Below are positions 12,383-26,260 of a stretch of DNA of 64,000 nucleotides, in pieces. The stretch's first letter is position 1; each line of letters starts with the position of its first letter. The DNA is from Archilochus colubris. Taxonomy: Eukaryota > Chordata > Aves > Apodiformes > Trochilidae. Below the pieces are notes generated by a model, which saw only the letters and a program-made list of their open reading frames with translations, searched no databases and was not told where the DNA came from. The stretch spans positions 134,260,792 to 134,324,791 of the forward strand of contig CM041084.1 of NCBI GenBank assembly GCA_023079485.1, written 5' to 3'. The position numbers were made by a program, and so were the translations under genes.

Positions 12383-15300
12383 TTTTCTTTACTTCTTTCA
12401 AGGAGTAGCACACTGCTATGCATCAGGGTCTGAATTTCTCCATAGCTTTTCTATCAATTCTAGGCAGTTAAATTACTCTTTTCAGTAAAATACCTACATT
12501 CACTTTTTTCTCATTTGTTGCTTGTTTTAACTATTTTTCATTTAAATAAGCTTTTTATTGCTTAGGCATATAATCACATATATCTTTCTTCCCATTCTCT
12601 TCTTCTGCAGAAAGGATAGTGCAGATCTAATATTTAACTTAAGAAATGACAGAGTTGGTGTGTAATCAGGTCACAATTTATCTCTGTTCAGATTGTCTAG
12701 GAACATGTTTTTTTAAATTATATTAGAGGGAGAAAGAAAATAGCTCTGGATAGCATTAAGAAAACCATTAAAACCAGTGGAAATATGACTTTTTAAAAAA
12801 ATCTTATTTCATTTCAACAGGATAAGAAAATGTAGTTAAAATTACTCTGTATCTCAGCTGGGTGAATGTGACATTAAAAATAAGCCTAGTATAGAATTTA
12901 GTCTCAGAATTGCTATGGTTTCACAGGGACAGTAGTCTGCTATTAATTTTTAATCCAGTTAGGATAGCAGGCCAACAACATTAGGATAAATGTAAATTTC
13001 AAGTTTGTCTGTTTGGAACAGTTGCTGGGGAGAACAGTAGATGACCTTAGGAAGGTCATGTAAAACATATTTTTACAGTTAATATATACTAAGTCCACTA
13101 AGCTCTTACGTTGAATATGCTTAGCAGAATATATGAAGCTAAAATATCACCTCCAGTGGCATGAAGCAGCCTTCATAAAATGTTGGAACTGTTGAAGCAG
13201 AACTGTAGCACTGTTTGTGGTGAGGATGTATCAGACCTGTCTCTGGCTCGTGCTGAGACTTCAAATGAGGTCTGAGTTTTCAACCCTATTGACTATCAAA
13301 AGTAGAATGCTGTTTTTTCATTAGGCTGTTATTGATAGTGCTAAATTCTTAGTTTGGAGAAGTTATTAACCTGAAACCCAGAATTTCTAGTAATCAGCAT
13401 TGTATTTAGATATAGTTAATCTACTGATAATTTCTAGAAGATGACAGTGATGGTGTGTGTTTACTCCTCCACTCCTATTAAAATTGTTGCATATATTTCT
13501 TTCCTCTACTCAAGACACATGTTTATAAAGAAAAAGTAATATTCACATAGCAAAATATTTTATGATTCTTTCTAATATGTTAAAAAACTACTTCTGTGGT
13601 GCAGTCTCTCTCTCTGTGTGCCTGGAAATGTCGAAGTCCTCCTGAAGTGGAGTTTCTTTTTTTGTGATACATTGATGGAGTGAAGACCACATCTAATCCC
13701 CAAAATAAAATGTTTACACTTCTACTAAGGTAGTGTTTGTCTAGAAAAATCACAATAATATGACAATTTTTCTGCAATATCCAGTATTTCTAAATTATTA
13801 TTTCTGAATATGACTCATGTACATATGGTACTTATCTTTGTTGCTTTTTCCTGCCCTGCGTAGCCATATCTGATCCTTAGCTGCACTTCTTGCACCCTGG
13901 ATGTTTATGTATATAATCAACCAACTCTCTCCCTTCCATCTCCATTTTTACCATCACTGCCTGCCAGATGAATGTGTTTTTTCTTTCCTACCCCACAGTT
14001 ATTCCTTCTTCTCTTTATACTACTATATTATTCTTAGCACATTACCAGGGCAGAGCTGCCATACATGGGAGTCAGTAAAAGCAGAACGCTGTCATTTTGA
14101 TTTGAAATAATTTTACACCTGCTGCACACTGAAGTAATACTTTGTCTGCAAAGGATGTGTCTCTGGCACCTTATTCCAGGCCACTAAATCTGAGTCGCAG
14201 TCTTTCCTTTTCATGTGGTCAGACCTTGTCTCTACTATTCCTGTGGGTATGACACCATGACCTAATCCGACTTTAGCTCGACTCATGCACTGCAGTTTTT
14301 GCTCCCTGACTGCCAACCAAAAAGCAGATTTGACATGTACAGAGTTTTGCTTTTGGAGCTTGTAGGCAGTAAGAATGCGTAATGACAGAGGAATGATTTA
14401 TAGTTTATTTGTCTGAAGGAGAATAGCATGCAGCATGTTTATGACACACTGTATTAACCATATCTGGCATTTCAGTGAAGCCTGTAGGTAGATTTGATGC
14501 AGCCTTGCTAAATCCTGTAATTTGCACTGTCTCTTTGGGAACAAAGTGTGTCCTAATTCAAGTTGCTTTCCATCTTTCAATATGTCATATCTAGAGGCTG
14601 CGAGGGAGATTCCTTATCTGATAAGTATGTGTTTTCTCTTTTAAATCTTCCTCTTCTCAGCTACAGAACTCAAATTTATCTACACAGCTTCAGAAGAGGT
14701 GTGTTGAACAGAGCCCTGTAAGAGTCTATCTTGGATCTACTCTTGTTCAGTATTCAGTAAAGCACAGAACACAGCACATGTATACCAATTACTTCCAACA
14801 AAAATCTGAATTTTTCACATATTTGAGTAGCCCAAATAATTCATAATTCTTGAAATCAATTCCTTTTCAGACTTAAGAAAAATCTAATGAACCTTGCACC
14901 ATATAAAAGCAGCATTTTACATGTGAGAGAATAGTTTTTGCCCACATGTAAATAACTCTTGATTGAAATAGAGGTGAACAGTTTGACATAGGTACAGAAG
15001 AGGTATCCATAGCTGTATTCCATCTGTGGTTTTGACTGTAAGAGGAGTTATAGACTATCAGTTTTTATCACACTAGAGTTGTAACTCTTCTCCAAACACT
15101 GACAATAGTCTCATTAAGACTTCTTATTTTAGGCCAGAGAAATTTTTCCTAAGGATTTTTTTTTCATGTCACAAAAAGGATTAAAAAAAATCTGCACTGA
15201 ATGTTTTGGAAGACAGATGAATCCTTTAAAAGCTAGCACCAGGTGACTGCTGGTTAGAAGGTGAGCGCAGTTGTGATGTTTGTGCCATCATTGTCATCAC

Positions 15301-16812
15301 TGAATCATTCTTTCCTGAAAGTCAGTGCTTTAGGTTGCACAGTCCCGAGTTTAATAATTGCTTCAGACTGAAATGGCACTGCAAGTAACATTAAGACTGC
15401 ATGTTTTAGCAATGTGTCAAACAGCTTTTGTCAAAGAGGTTATTTTCTCCAACCTGCAAATATCATGACATTTTTGTTAAGTTAAAGGGCAGATTTCCTG
15501 TGCATTTTCTTGCAGAATTATGACACTTTTTGTATTTACAGGTAGCATATATTTCATTTCAGTGTCTTTTCCTCTAAGTTCCAGAAAAAAGATGGAGATC
15601 AGTGCTATCTTAGTTTTTATACCTTTGCCTGCTGAAACATCACAGTTTAAAATTTTAACAAAATAATCTATCTAGTTTAATTCCTATTACAAATGTCAGT
15701 TCTCTGTAGAAACTAACTTATCTTTGGAATTCTCATAATAATAAAAATTAAGTATATATGCATATCTTTTTATGTTCAGCTATTACTGTGAAGCTGAAGA
15801 CTTTAGTTAGTATATCAAAGCTTTATCATAGTACTGTTTTTTCTATGTAGAAGGTGACCACTTCCTGGCAATGTTATTTATCAATAGGATTCAATGAAAA
15901 AATACTTCCTGGTGATAATGACAGTACATTTTCTGTACTGATTACTTCATATATTTCACAATATTGTCCCATTATTATTTTTTATATATATGACGGAAAT
16001 TTGAGAATAAATAGTATAGTTCTAATAATCCAGAAATCATTAGGTAATCTACTGAAATGTGTTATTCAGTAACACATTTGTGTTTTTTGAGTCACGTGAA
16101 TTGTAGCTGCCCTTTGCTTATATGTTTTTCCCTCAGTGAACTTATAGAGAAGATTTTAAACATAGATGAAAGACTTCAAGGTAAAATAACTAAAGATTTA
16201 GATAATTTTATTAATTTTCTGGCTTAATGAAATTGGTTTTCAAGTGTATTCCAGCGTAATACATGTTATTGCATTAGAGCATTTTAAAGAGCACAATAGT
16301 TTTGGTTTGGAAAAAGAAAATGTGCAGACCTTTGAAATGAAGCATCAGTTTCTGAGATCATAAACATTTTCATGCCTAGTAATTATAAAAAATTTCAAAA
16401 AGGAAGCATGTTCTTTTGACTAGCATAGAAGCACTTCTGCAGAGCATTTAAGTGGAAGGCTTTTAGAACTGCAGTGTGGTTTATTTAATTATATGTATAC
16501 TTCCTTATATATTTCTTATAGTATACTAGAAGACAGAAGAATCTGCACAATCATAAAAAATTTCTCTTGTAAACATGGTTAATCACGCAAGAGCTAAGAC
16601 ATCAGAGGGTTTGGAAATTCTTAAATTTTCATTGATCACAAGGCACAGATTGTATTTGTGTCATATATTAAACATGTTTCCAGCTTATGAAGTAAAATGA
16701 TGACTCACAGAAGCTTTTGCCACTATGTATATCCATAAATTTCTTTTAAGTCAATGATCATGATCGTAAGTGTCCTCATGGTCCTAAGTAAATGTGTGTT
16801 TTTCCCCCCTTG

Positions 16813-16863
16813 CAGACATTTGTCTTTAAAAAAATTATAGAGAGATTGAAAGACAAATGTCTG
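16813..16863. repeat. Perfect 15-bp inverted repeat, 21-bp spacer
   Basis: The left arm cagacatttgtcttt (16813-16827) is the exact reverse complement of the right arm at 16849-16863. The 21-bp spacer is purine- and A-rich. RNA from either strand could form a 15-bp hairpin. No mobile element or gene context was found. Confidence 0.75.
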
Positions 16864-17018
16864 ACACCCACAGAAAGTCTATGACTGATCTAGAGCTCAC
16901 TGGAATCCTTAAATGGTTGCAGAAGGTTTTTATTCTGACTGTATCTCTCTACTGGAGTTGTGAGTGGCCTGTTTCTCTGACATCCAGCAACGAGTGAGCA
17001 GGCTATCAGATTAGTTAA

Positions 17019-17325
17019 TCATAATTTCCCCTTAGTAAATCTATACTGGCTACTTCTGATAACCCTCTTCTCTTCCATATGCTTAGAGACAACTTCCAGA
17101 ATGAGCCACTCCATTTTTTCCAGGGATGGGGGTGAGGCTGCCTGCTCTGTAATTGCCTGGATCTCCCTTCTTGCCCTTTTTGAATACTGGAGTGACATTG
17201 ACTTTTTTCCAGTCCTCAGACACATCTCCTGTTTGCCATGATCTCTCAAAAATGATGGAGAGTGGTAGTGCAATAACATCAGCCAGCTCCCTCAACACTC
17301 TTGGGTGCATCCCATCAGGGCCCAT
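17019..17325 (-). pseudogene. CR1 ORF2 (reverse transcriptase) fragment, frameshifted
   Basis: This is a coding remnant of the CR1 ORF2 protein, an endonuclease/reverse transcriptase that copies element RNA onto a nicked chromosome. Only fingers-side motifs of the reverse transcriptase are present: the GPDG motif near 17325-17310 and the KKGKKGDPGNYR motif near 17165-17150. The reading moves between two overlapping frames around 17120-17160, and no catalytic palm motif is included. It cannot make a working protein. Confidence 0.85.
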
Positions 17326-17335
17326 GCACTTGTGT
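17019..17335 (-). mobile_element. CR1 LINE fragment, reverse-transcriptase N-terminal region
   Basis: Translated on the minus strand, 17325-17083 gives the segment that opens the CR1 reverse-transcriptase domain: GPDGMHPRVLREL, then LSIIFERSWQTG, then VFKKGKKGDPGNYR. The frame then shifts by one, and 17279-17019 continues with a KMEWLILEVVSKHMEEK-like and VIRSSQYRFTKGK-like segment. The 5' and 3' parts of the element are missing. It is surrounded by unique AT-rich DNA. Confidence 0.9.
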
Positions 17336-20300
17336 ATGTTCTGGTGTATATATGTACTCAGGGGTTTATACAGTGAAATCAGTCAAGCAATTGGCTCTTA
17401 AATTTTTCTTTTTTTTTCAGAAAGTCACACTAGGTGTAGATTTCTCTGATCTCTCCTTTTTTTTTTTTTCTTTGTGCATTTTAAAAAATTATTCAGTATG
17501 CTAAAATGCACATAATAAAGATACATGGCAAACACTGAAAATTCCAAGTCTGAACATTTCAGAAGCACATGCTAGATACCTTGGCACTGTTAACTTTTCA
17601 TGGTGCTTAATGCTACTTCCTGAATTTTAATTTAGGAATTACCACAGTGATGTATATAATAAAGATACTCTAGCTCAAGATAATTTGAATAACTCTAATT
17701 TGTAATTTAAGACATTAGCGAAGAAGAATGGTCATATGTATATTAATATCTGGTTTAGAATTTAATCTACAAAAGACAATAAACTCAGCTTTTGTCCATT
17801 ATTAGAGTTTGCAATCCACAGCTAAATTTTACAATAAAGATCAAAGCTTATTCTTTGGAATCTTATGAGGAATAGTTTTCTGCAATTATTTAATGCATGA
17901 GCACTTTGGTACTTGAGGTATTTTAATTTCTCTTCTTTTTTTAAAAAAATCTCCCCTGTGCCAGTTTCTAGAATTTAAGTTCTTTTTCTCTCTTTTTGTT
18001 GTTCCTTTTTGTCTTTCACTGTTCTCACTATTCCCTAGGGTTTAATGACATCAGAGAAATGAGACCAGAGACACTGCCATTCTTAGTCTTCCTTTAATTG
18101 GATGTCATCAGAGAATGTCTTAACCATCTTACGTGTTTCACAGAAAGTGCAGACTACTTGTCCCACTAAATTCAATTTTCCATTATTCACTTTACCTCAC
18201 TGTCATATAACACTTTTTATTAGAACTCTTTGATAAGTGTGTCTGTGTTTAATCCAGGAAAGCTGTTTGCTTCTGACCCAGTTATTTATTTCCCTTAATA
18301 TCTTACATAGAACCTTATAAAAAAGCTTTCAGAATGTCACATATAAATGATATATACAGGGTCATCTTTATCTCATGACTTATTTTTGTTTCTTCGTACT
18401 GAAAAATCTTTCTATCCTGCCTAGAAACTCTCAGCATCATTAATCTTGTCAAAATTTGTGATGGTTATAATGAGGGTGAGCATTACTGGAATAGAAATTA
18501 ACTCTGTATTTGATCATTATTAAACTTAATCTGCTCTACAAAATTTACCATATGCTTATAAGTATCAAAAGTACATAAAGAACAAAGATCTTTATATAGT
18601 TTTTCTTTTTTAGAAAATGTCAAAGGTTTTATATTTCTTCAGTGGTTGTTACCATTTTATAATTACCGATGCTTTAAAAATAAAAGTTAGAAAAAACAGT
18701 GTTGGTGGATCATTCAAAAAACTGGAAGACAAGGGAGATTTATGAATATCTGTTCACAGTATTACATCCATCTTCTTGTGAGTAAAAAAAAGGGGCAAAA
18801 TGTGCATGGTGGTTTTTTGGTAAACATTGCCGACAGCAAAGAGAAATACAAAGAACTAGTCATTAGACTTTGAAAAAGACAAGAACCTAAAGATGATAGA
18901 ATTACAATATACTTTCTCAAAATTTACAGAGAATATATTTGCTTGCATTAAGGGTCTCTTCTATTTTTCCTTTTCCTAACACCTCTTCAGGCCTCCATGG
19001 GTGGCACCTACAAAGAATGTACAACATACCTAATATGTATTGACTTAACAATTTTCTTGGCAATTTTGTCATATAAATACTTAAGTTAAAAAATGTATGC
19101 CTTCTTTATCTAATACAGGAATCTTAATTTCAACTGTCAATATTAATCTGTGAGTGCAGCCCCACTTTTACCATTATGTTTCCAGATACGTCTGCCAACC
19201 TGATGATTGTGCCAGTGACTTCTCTTCTGTGTTATGGGAGCTTCATTAGTGTTTGACTAAAAACAATTGAAAAATAAGAATATTGGCTGAATAGATGAAG
19301 CTCCTTTTGATCATGTGATTATGAAACTCAATTTTCATTTGTTAGACGTGTATAAACTGGTAGCACTAATACCTAGAATATGAAAGCAAGCAAGCAAGGA
19401 AGGAAGGAAAAAAAATGAAAAGAAAAGAAAGAAAAGAAAAAAAAAGAAATTAGGATGGGATAAGAATTGTGCTACAGTTTACTAGCTATAATACTGGCAG
19501 TAAAAGCAGTCCAGAACTAGATGTAAAGACACCACTAATATAAAAAATATATTTGTACTGATTCTTATATTGCAGTTTGGAAACAAAACTGGAAACTACC
19601 ACAGTTCCTCCTACAGTATTTTAGAGGAACAAAATTTTCCACCCGAATTTCCTTCTTCAGGAGTTAAACTAACTCAAGAAGTCATGCCTCTTATCTAACA
19701 GGCTATATTTTCAATAAGATTATTGTTATAGAAGTTCTGCTTGAAAAGGTTAGCACTAAAAACAATTATGGTAAGAGATATGAGATTCAGCTATTGAACA
19801 TTTTCCACTTCAGAATAGGTCTCACCAGCTCGGGCTGCCTTTGACTGAAGTGCATGGCATCAAAAGATAATTCATGGTTATGCTCTTACACGTTAGAGAG
19901 GTAGTGTTATTAATTCAATTCTTGCTTCAGATAGACGTCAAATCATGAATAGGTCTAATTTTGAATGGCTCAGTAGATATTTTGATGGATCGTCTGGTGA
20001 CGATTCAATTGGACTACATCTCAAGAATAAGGCTTAAATTTGCTTTATGTCTTGTGGAAACTTGGGCAGGTAATAGAAGTACCTTACTCAGGTTAGCGTT
20101 TAAGCACGTGTCTAACTGCAGCTAGGAAATACTTTGATCTGTCCTTCAGCTGCCTAAATTAAGGCCTTTGATGCTTTGTACACTATTTTTCATCAGTTAT
20201 GCTCTGTATATATGTGTTTCAGTCTTTAATTCAGTGTAGATGGACATTTCATCCAAACTCAACATGTCTTATAAATTTTGGAACTGATATTCTAGAGATC

Positions 20301-23300
20301 TAAATTGTTTCACTTCCAAAACCTAGAAATTTCTTAAACATACTTAAAACATTACTATCAGCTGTCCTGAAAACCACTTCAAATGTATGACTATATTGTA
20401 AGAAAATATCTTCCTGTATTTTATATTTGTTTTCTTATATTTTGTGTCCTAAACCTTTTTGTGGGGTGTTTAAATGGAAACTCAGCTTTTCAAAAATATA
20501 TCCCATAAAGAATAAACCTAAAATCCTCTGAAAATCTTACAGTGATTTTATTATCCATTTACTATCCTAAGTACTGGTAAAATGTGATTCTTTTTCCACT
20601 GGCAAGGGCAGATAACGCTGACTATTCTTCCAATACTATGGTTAGTAATATTTTTTTCTGATGGGTTTCGTGGACAGGCTTTGCAGATTTTCCATTTTAA
20701 AAAACAATGATCTTAGCTGTTTAGCATTATTGCTTTGAGATCTGGTGTGTGCATGAACACTCTGAATTCACATGCCCTTAGCCATTAGACTAATATTATA
20801 TTTCTTTAAGATGAAATATTCATCTATTACCTGTCCTTAATCCATTCTCATGGGAATTTTTTCTAAACATGGACTTTTCTGTGCTGTCAACTGCACTCTG
20901 TATTACAGGTAATTTGTTGGAATGCTTTGCAATGAAAGCTCCATATAAACTTCAGGGGCTGGAATTTGAGGAAACTTACTTTTGTAGGAAAATTAAAAAG
21001 AGTATAGTACTACAAGTCTCCTAAAAGAGGAAATCACATTGAACAGCAGACTTCTTGTTCTTATTGTGGAAGGTAGTTGCCAGGCACATGCATTGTAAAT
21101 GTAAGTTTTAATGGTTTACTTCCCTTATTCAATTTTAGAAAATATTTCCTAAGTTAATGTTAGTTTAGAATAAGTTTACATACACGTGCCCAAACAACAT
21201 ATACTCATCTATGATACTGTATTGCTATGAAATTTAAAATAGTTGTCATGTATAATAAACTCATGACAAACATAACTGTGAAAAGCATTTTCCCATTTTC
21301 AGTAAAATATTACAAAATGAATTTTGCCAGAGTTGTTTGTCTGATGAGTAATAGCAGAACTACACAGTGCTGTGCCTTAATTTCTCTATTGATGAAAAGT
21401 CAATGACACACGTTCAGTTTATTTGCTGAATGATTCACTCCAATCCACTTGTAACTCAGCACAATTTCAAATTTTGTTTATTAATTCAGTTCTTCCTTTG
21501 CTGATATCTGGATGGCTCCATTAGAGACCACTCAAGAGGTTTTAAGTCAGTTTTCAAAAGCTCATGGGAAGGCACTGTTAGTTTAGGAGTGATGCTGAGT
21601 CTAAACTGGTCCTGACTATTTCCATTAAAATATTTTAAAATTAATAATGCCTACTACAGCATGAAGCTCTGGGAACAGAATGTAAAGAGCCAGCTGTGTC
21701 AGCAAGATGCAATCTGGTCACCTGAAAGCCAGTTTGAACTAGAGATAAGAAACACCACTGATTCTGTTTGGAGTAAATGAAGAAAATCAGGAAAGTTTTG
21801 CAATTAAGTAAAGTGATGAGAAAACCAGAGAGATTCAGTGAAGTCAGCTTGGTTTCATTTGGCAAAGAGCTTTATATTCTAGGCTGTTGTTTTTCCAGGT
21901 CAAATTGAAGGTTTTATACTATTTATTTGTCTCTCAATTTATAGCCATGCTGTCCTGAAATTGCCTCTGTATGGATCCAGTCTTGAAGCACTGTTTTTTT
22001 CTGGCACAATTAGTCCTCAAAAAATACTTGGAGATAGTTGAAAAATGTAATAGAGAACTTAGTCCACACCATGGAACACACATAGAAGGATCAGGTGTCT
22101 AACAGTCATCCATGATTTTCTGTAGTAACACAATCATAGATTAAATTTATATAATGCCCTGAATATTTTTGAACGATGTTCCTGTATTCCAAAACATTAT
22201 TGATTACAAAACCTAAATATCTGTAACTGAATTGACATTCTAAAGCATAATTATGTAGAAAAAAAAGCGTGAAAAGTGTGTAGAGGAGAAAAGAATAATA
22301 ATAATAATGACATGATTATAAAGTACATACTTTGTAGTGTTAAACTAGATGTCTTGGATAAAAATTGAACTATTCTTTCTATGGATTTTGCCAATGTGTG
22401 TTTATGCTGTAGAAAAATAAAATGAGCAAAGTACTCAAAGTATATGAGGATAATATAGAGTATAAATCAAGGTTTTTGAAATAGAACTAGTTCTGAAAGC
22501 TATATAAATCTCCAGTATTATTCAAGAAATTTTCTCATGCCTAGTGATTTACAGCTGAAGAACAGATTTTACTTTCCCAATTTCTAAATAGGTTCTGAAA
22601 AGTTGTGGACATTTCTGCCAGTAAAATACAGCTAGCTAAACACTTTAGGGAGAATTCCATCTCGTTTGATCAATTTAAAAGTTTGTATTTTATCTGGATT
22701 TAACCTTTTCTCTGTAAAATTTATTTTATTTTTACCTGTCACCCAATGCTTGCAAAGATTCAGTGTGTATCTCCTAGAGAAGAACTTTTGCTGTATATTG
22801 TGTTACAAGATGCCATGCTTCTAAAATAAAAAAAGTGTACATCTTGAAAAGAGCACATCAGTTTGGCTCAGGCTAATGCTGAAGGATACAATGCAGAGAC
22901 TAAAGAAGAATGTCAGACAAAAGAAAAGTAAGATCACAACTAAAGACTTGATATGATCTTTGGAAGTGCTAATGTTCCTCTGGCAACTGCAATGTATATT
23001 CTCCAAAACCAGATTAGACATCTATGACACTGCATAAATTTGTTGAATTCATATTTCTTAAAGATACTGTGAGGTCTTGGTATTTCTTCATTCCTTACCT
23101 AAACCATATTATTTTTTTTTCTGTTACACAAAGTTTTATCATGAAGAGAGCTGGAAAAAGAATGTACATGTACAAGTGCTTTTACACGCACACTTATATT
23201 TCAGCACCATCTGGAACGAAAGTGCTTAGTACCAATAAGTCAATAAAAATTAAATGTTTGTAATTATTCAAAACAATCTTTGAAATATATCCTTTTTAAA

Positions 23301-24799
23301 AAAAATCGTCTTTTTTTAAAAAAAAAACAAAAACAAACAAAATACCCAAATATTTAGAGGATATTCAGTTTGGAGTTTTGAGCAAAATTAGTATACATGC
23401 AAAAATCTGATAACAAAATCCATTAACGTTTATTTACAAATGTGAAGAGTAACTGCCTACATAAGACACAACTTAAATCTCGACAGTTAAATCCTACAAG
23501 AGTAAAAAAATCACAAGAGACTAAACTTTCTGAAATGCATCTTTGCCTTTGGCATCCATCCTATCTGACCCCAGTGAAGCCAATCAACATAAATTCAATT
23601 TATTTTTAAAAACTGTCTCAGTATTCTTTCTCTTTTCTGTTTATTTTTCATTCAGTTAAGTTTTATAAGAATTTGCAATTCATAGGTTAATGTAAAATGG
23701 GAGCTTAGCTTGTGGCAATTTTTCACATTCAGTGTTTCACAAAACTAACATTCGTAAGTTACATTGTAGTCGAATCTTGAAGTAAAAAGAGTTGGAATAG
23801 ATAATTATGCCTGACACTAATAAAATACATTTTTGGTATTTATTAGGATGAGTCAACTATTTGGTAAAATTGTATTAATTATGAATCTTGATTCACCACC
23901 CAGAAAATAATCATTGTTATTAATGAATATGTTTTTTTCTCATTGCCTTACCAATTTATGTATTATTTTTTCCTTAATGTAATAAGGAACCAGTTGTTTC
24001 AAGAAACTGAGTAACTTAAGAATCCTACGTGAGTTAATGTAACAGGTTTCTGACAGGTTTTATTTCACCAAATAAAGTTATTGTTGCTTTTAAAATACTT
24101 GGCTCTTGCTATTAATTTCTTAGATGAGACAATCTTTCTGAGGTATTGTTGTATTAACAATATTACTGTATGTGCTAAGTAATATGAATAATGATTAGAG
24201 AAAAAAATGGAGGAATTTGTTGCTTCTAGAAAACAGCTTAGCTCAGTATAAAGTCCAGAAAAAAGTATGATTTGAGATAGAGTTCCAGAAAATTTGTGAT
24301 AAAAAATAATTTTTTACTTCTGGTTTTTCCCTAAAAAAATTTACTGCGCCGATAGATTAAATAACTCTTGCTGGTTTTATTTTGATTCACTGATAAGTTT
24401 TGTTATTCAAATGTATTAAGCAAAGACCATGCATGTATTTTGAAACAGACTATTTAGTCAACAAAATAAATTTTGATTAGGAATTCCTACATTTAATAAT
24501 AAACATATTTAGATGAAGCATACAGATGAAGTTAGCTAAGCCTCTCTTACACAGAGAATTTTTATCTAAAATGGGATAGCTAAAGAGATAATTCATTACT
24601 TTTATTTAGTAGAAAGACAGACTAGAAAATAAAATGAGATCCTACTTTCTAAGTGGTTGTAGTTACATGAAGAGAATCTTACACTTTTACAAATTGTGAA
24701 TTATTCCTTTTGGTGGTACTGACTGTGGCCTGCAGAGACCATCTAAAAAATTATCAGTGTTTACACTATTTTCTTTTTAATATGATGGAAATTGTTGGC
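17336..24799. other. AT-rich unique DNA, no gene seen
   Basis: Dense stops and short ORFs only. Apart from the purine-rich microsatellite at 19384-19449, poly(T) near 17402-17470 and a small AAT repeat near 22296-22308, nothing structured was recognised. It is probably intergenic or deep intronic. Confidence 0.55.
19384..19449. repeat. Purine-rich microsatellite (AAGC/GGAA/GAAAA)
   Basis: AAGC repeats run into GGAA repeats and then GAAAA-type repeats, an uninterrupted purine tract except for one T. This is a typical degenerating simple repeat. Confidence 0.9.
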
Positions 24800-26260
24800 A
24801 TGAATCATCAAATCATTCAGCTTGGAAGTGGCCTAAAGAGGGCCCTAGCCCAGCCTCCTGCTCAAAGAAGGTACCAAATCCAGACCAGGATGTTGAAGGC
24901 TTTAGCCAGTTGGGTTCTGCACAGCTCCCAGCCCTGGACATGTCCAACATCTCTGTGCAGCCTGATGAACATATTGGCTGTTTTCTCCTTCAAAACAGAC
25001 TTTTCCCCAAATCAACTGTGGAAACTGCCTTTTCTACTTTATTATTACTACCTTATACCCACAATACAGTGAAGATCCTGGCTCTGCCTCCTACGGTCCT
25101 CATAGTTGCTGTCAGGAGCCATGTGTTCACCTGAAGCCATCACTTTTCTAGGATAGGCTCCTGCAGCCTTTCATCACAGGGCAAGTGTTCCAATCCCTAC
25201 CATTCTAGTGCCCCCCATTGAGTTTAATCCAATTTATCTGTAGTTTTCTAAGCACTGGGAGGCCCAAGCCTAGATCCCAAGCCTAGATTGGATTGTTCCA
25301 AAAGTGTTGTAGCCAATCCCAAGTCTGGGGTTGGTCACTTTATCTTCTGGCTCTGCTCCTCATTGATACAGCAGGATGCTGTTTGCCTTTATCACTGAGA
25401 GGACACACTGCTGATTTACCTTTAACCCAATGTTTCTGAAGACTGCCAGGAATTTCTCAGCAGAGATAACCCCCAGCCGTGTGGATTATTATTTCTTCAT
25501 TGATGCAGAACTATGTATGCACATGGATGAATTTCCTACCTGATCCTCCATATTGTGTGGGTTCTTCTCAATGGCAGCCCAGACCCTGAGCATATCAACT
25601 GGTGTTCCCCAATTTTTGGTGTAGTGTTCAGATTGAATGAGGGTGCATTTTTATGTCCTTGTCCAGATCAGTCTTAAAACATGTTAAGCAGGACAGGCAT
25701 CAGGATAAACTCCCTGAGAAATCCCTTTGCTAACTGTTTCCCAGCTATAGCATAAAACTATTACTACTACTTAGAGCTTGACACCGCCAACAGATTTTTA
25801 TCCTCCAGGTAGTCCAGCCATCCAGACACCTTTGCTTGGATACAAGACTATTGTGGGGGGCAGTGTCAGACACCTTCCTAAAGTCATGGTAAAGAATATT
25901 AACTTTTCTATGTTCATTCATGGATCCAGTAATTTGATCATAGTTCTGTGATATTACTCTTGAAAAACCCAGGCTGGCTAGTTCCAGTAACCTGCCTCTC
26001 TTTCATGTGAGCAGAATGGCCTGGCCTGCAATTTTCTAGGGACTGAAGTTTAGCTAAACATTCTGTTATATCCTTACTCATCCTTCCTACCCTTTTTTTG
26101 AAGACACGTTTAAGAATTTTTTCTTCTGTTATTGGGGACTTTTCCTGGTCTTCACAACTTCTTATAGGAAATATAAGGCAGTGTCACTATGACATCAGCT
26201 ATCTTTCAGTACTTTAGTTTCTATCCTTTCTGATCCAACAGTCTTAAACTGGTTGAGAAT
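24800..26260 (-). mobile_element. CR1 LINE, long old copy
   Basis: Read on the minus strand, this is a degraded CR1 running from the reverse transcriptase (right) to the 3' UTR (left). The right part shows CR1-type blocks: 'aggtagtccagccatccaga' (about 25807), 'cagtgtcagacaccttccta' (25861), 'aaagtcatggtaaagaat' (25880) and 'gatcatagttctgtgatatt' (25936). The left end, near 24800, shows the 3' UTR block 'cagcctcctgctcaaag' (24849) and 'cagttgggttctgcacag' (24907). No frame stays open for long. At about 1.46 kb it is the longest CR1 here. Confidence 0.75.
25263..25288. repeat. Perfect 13-bp tandem duplication
   Basis: The unit cccaagcctagat occurs twice in direct succession, inside the old CR1. 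Confidence 0.9.

Larger units (their letters stand above)
6576..17018. other. AT-rich unique DNA with one dispersed repeat and a perfect inverted repeat
   Basis: No protein-coding gene was recognised. The stretch contains the shared repeat at 6844-6935, a short tandem duplication at 12321-12382 and a perfect inverted repeat at 16813-16863, listed separately. Short ORFs here (up to 93 codons at 8134-8415) resemble no family known to me and match chance expectation in long AT-rich DNA. Confidence 0.55.

Noticed and set aside
14690..14760. Weak CR1-like phrase 'cttggatctactcttgttca'
   Set aside because: It resembles the CR1 palm region over only about 40 bp, with no supporting flanks. Too short to call.
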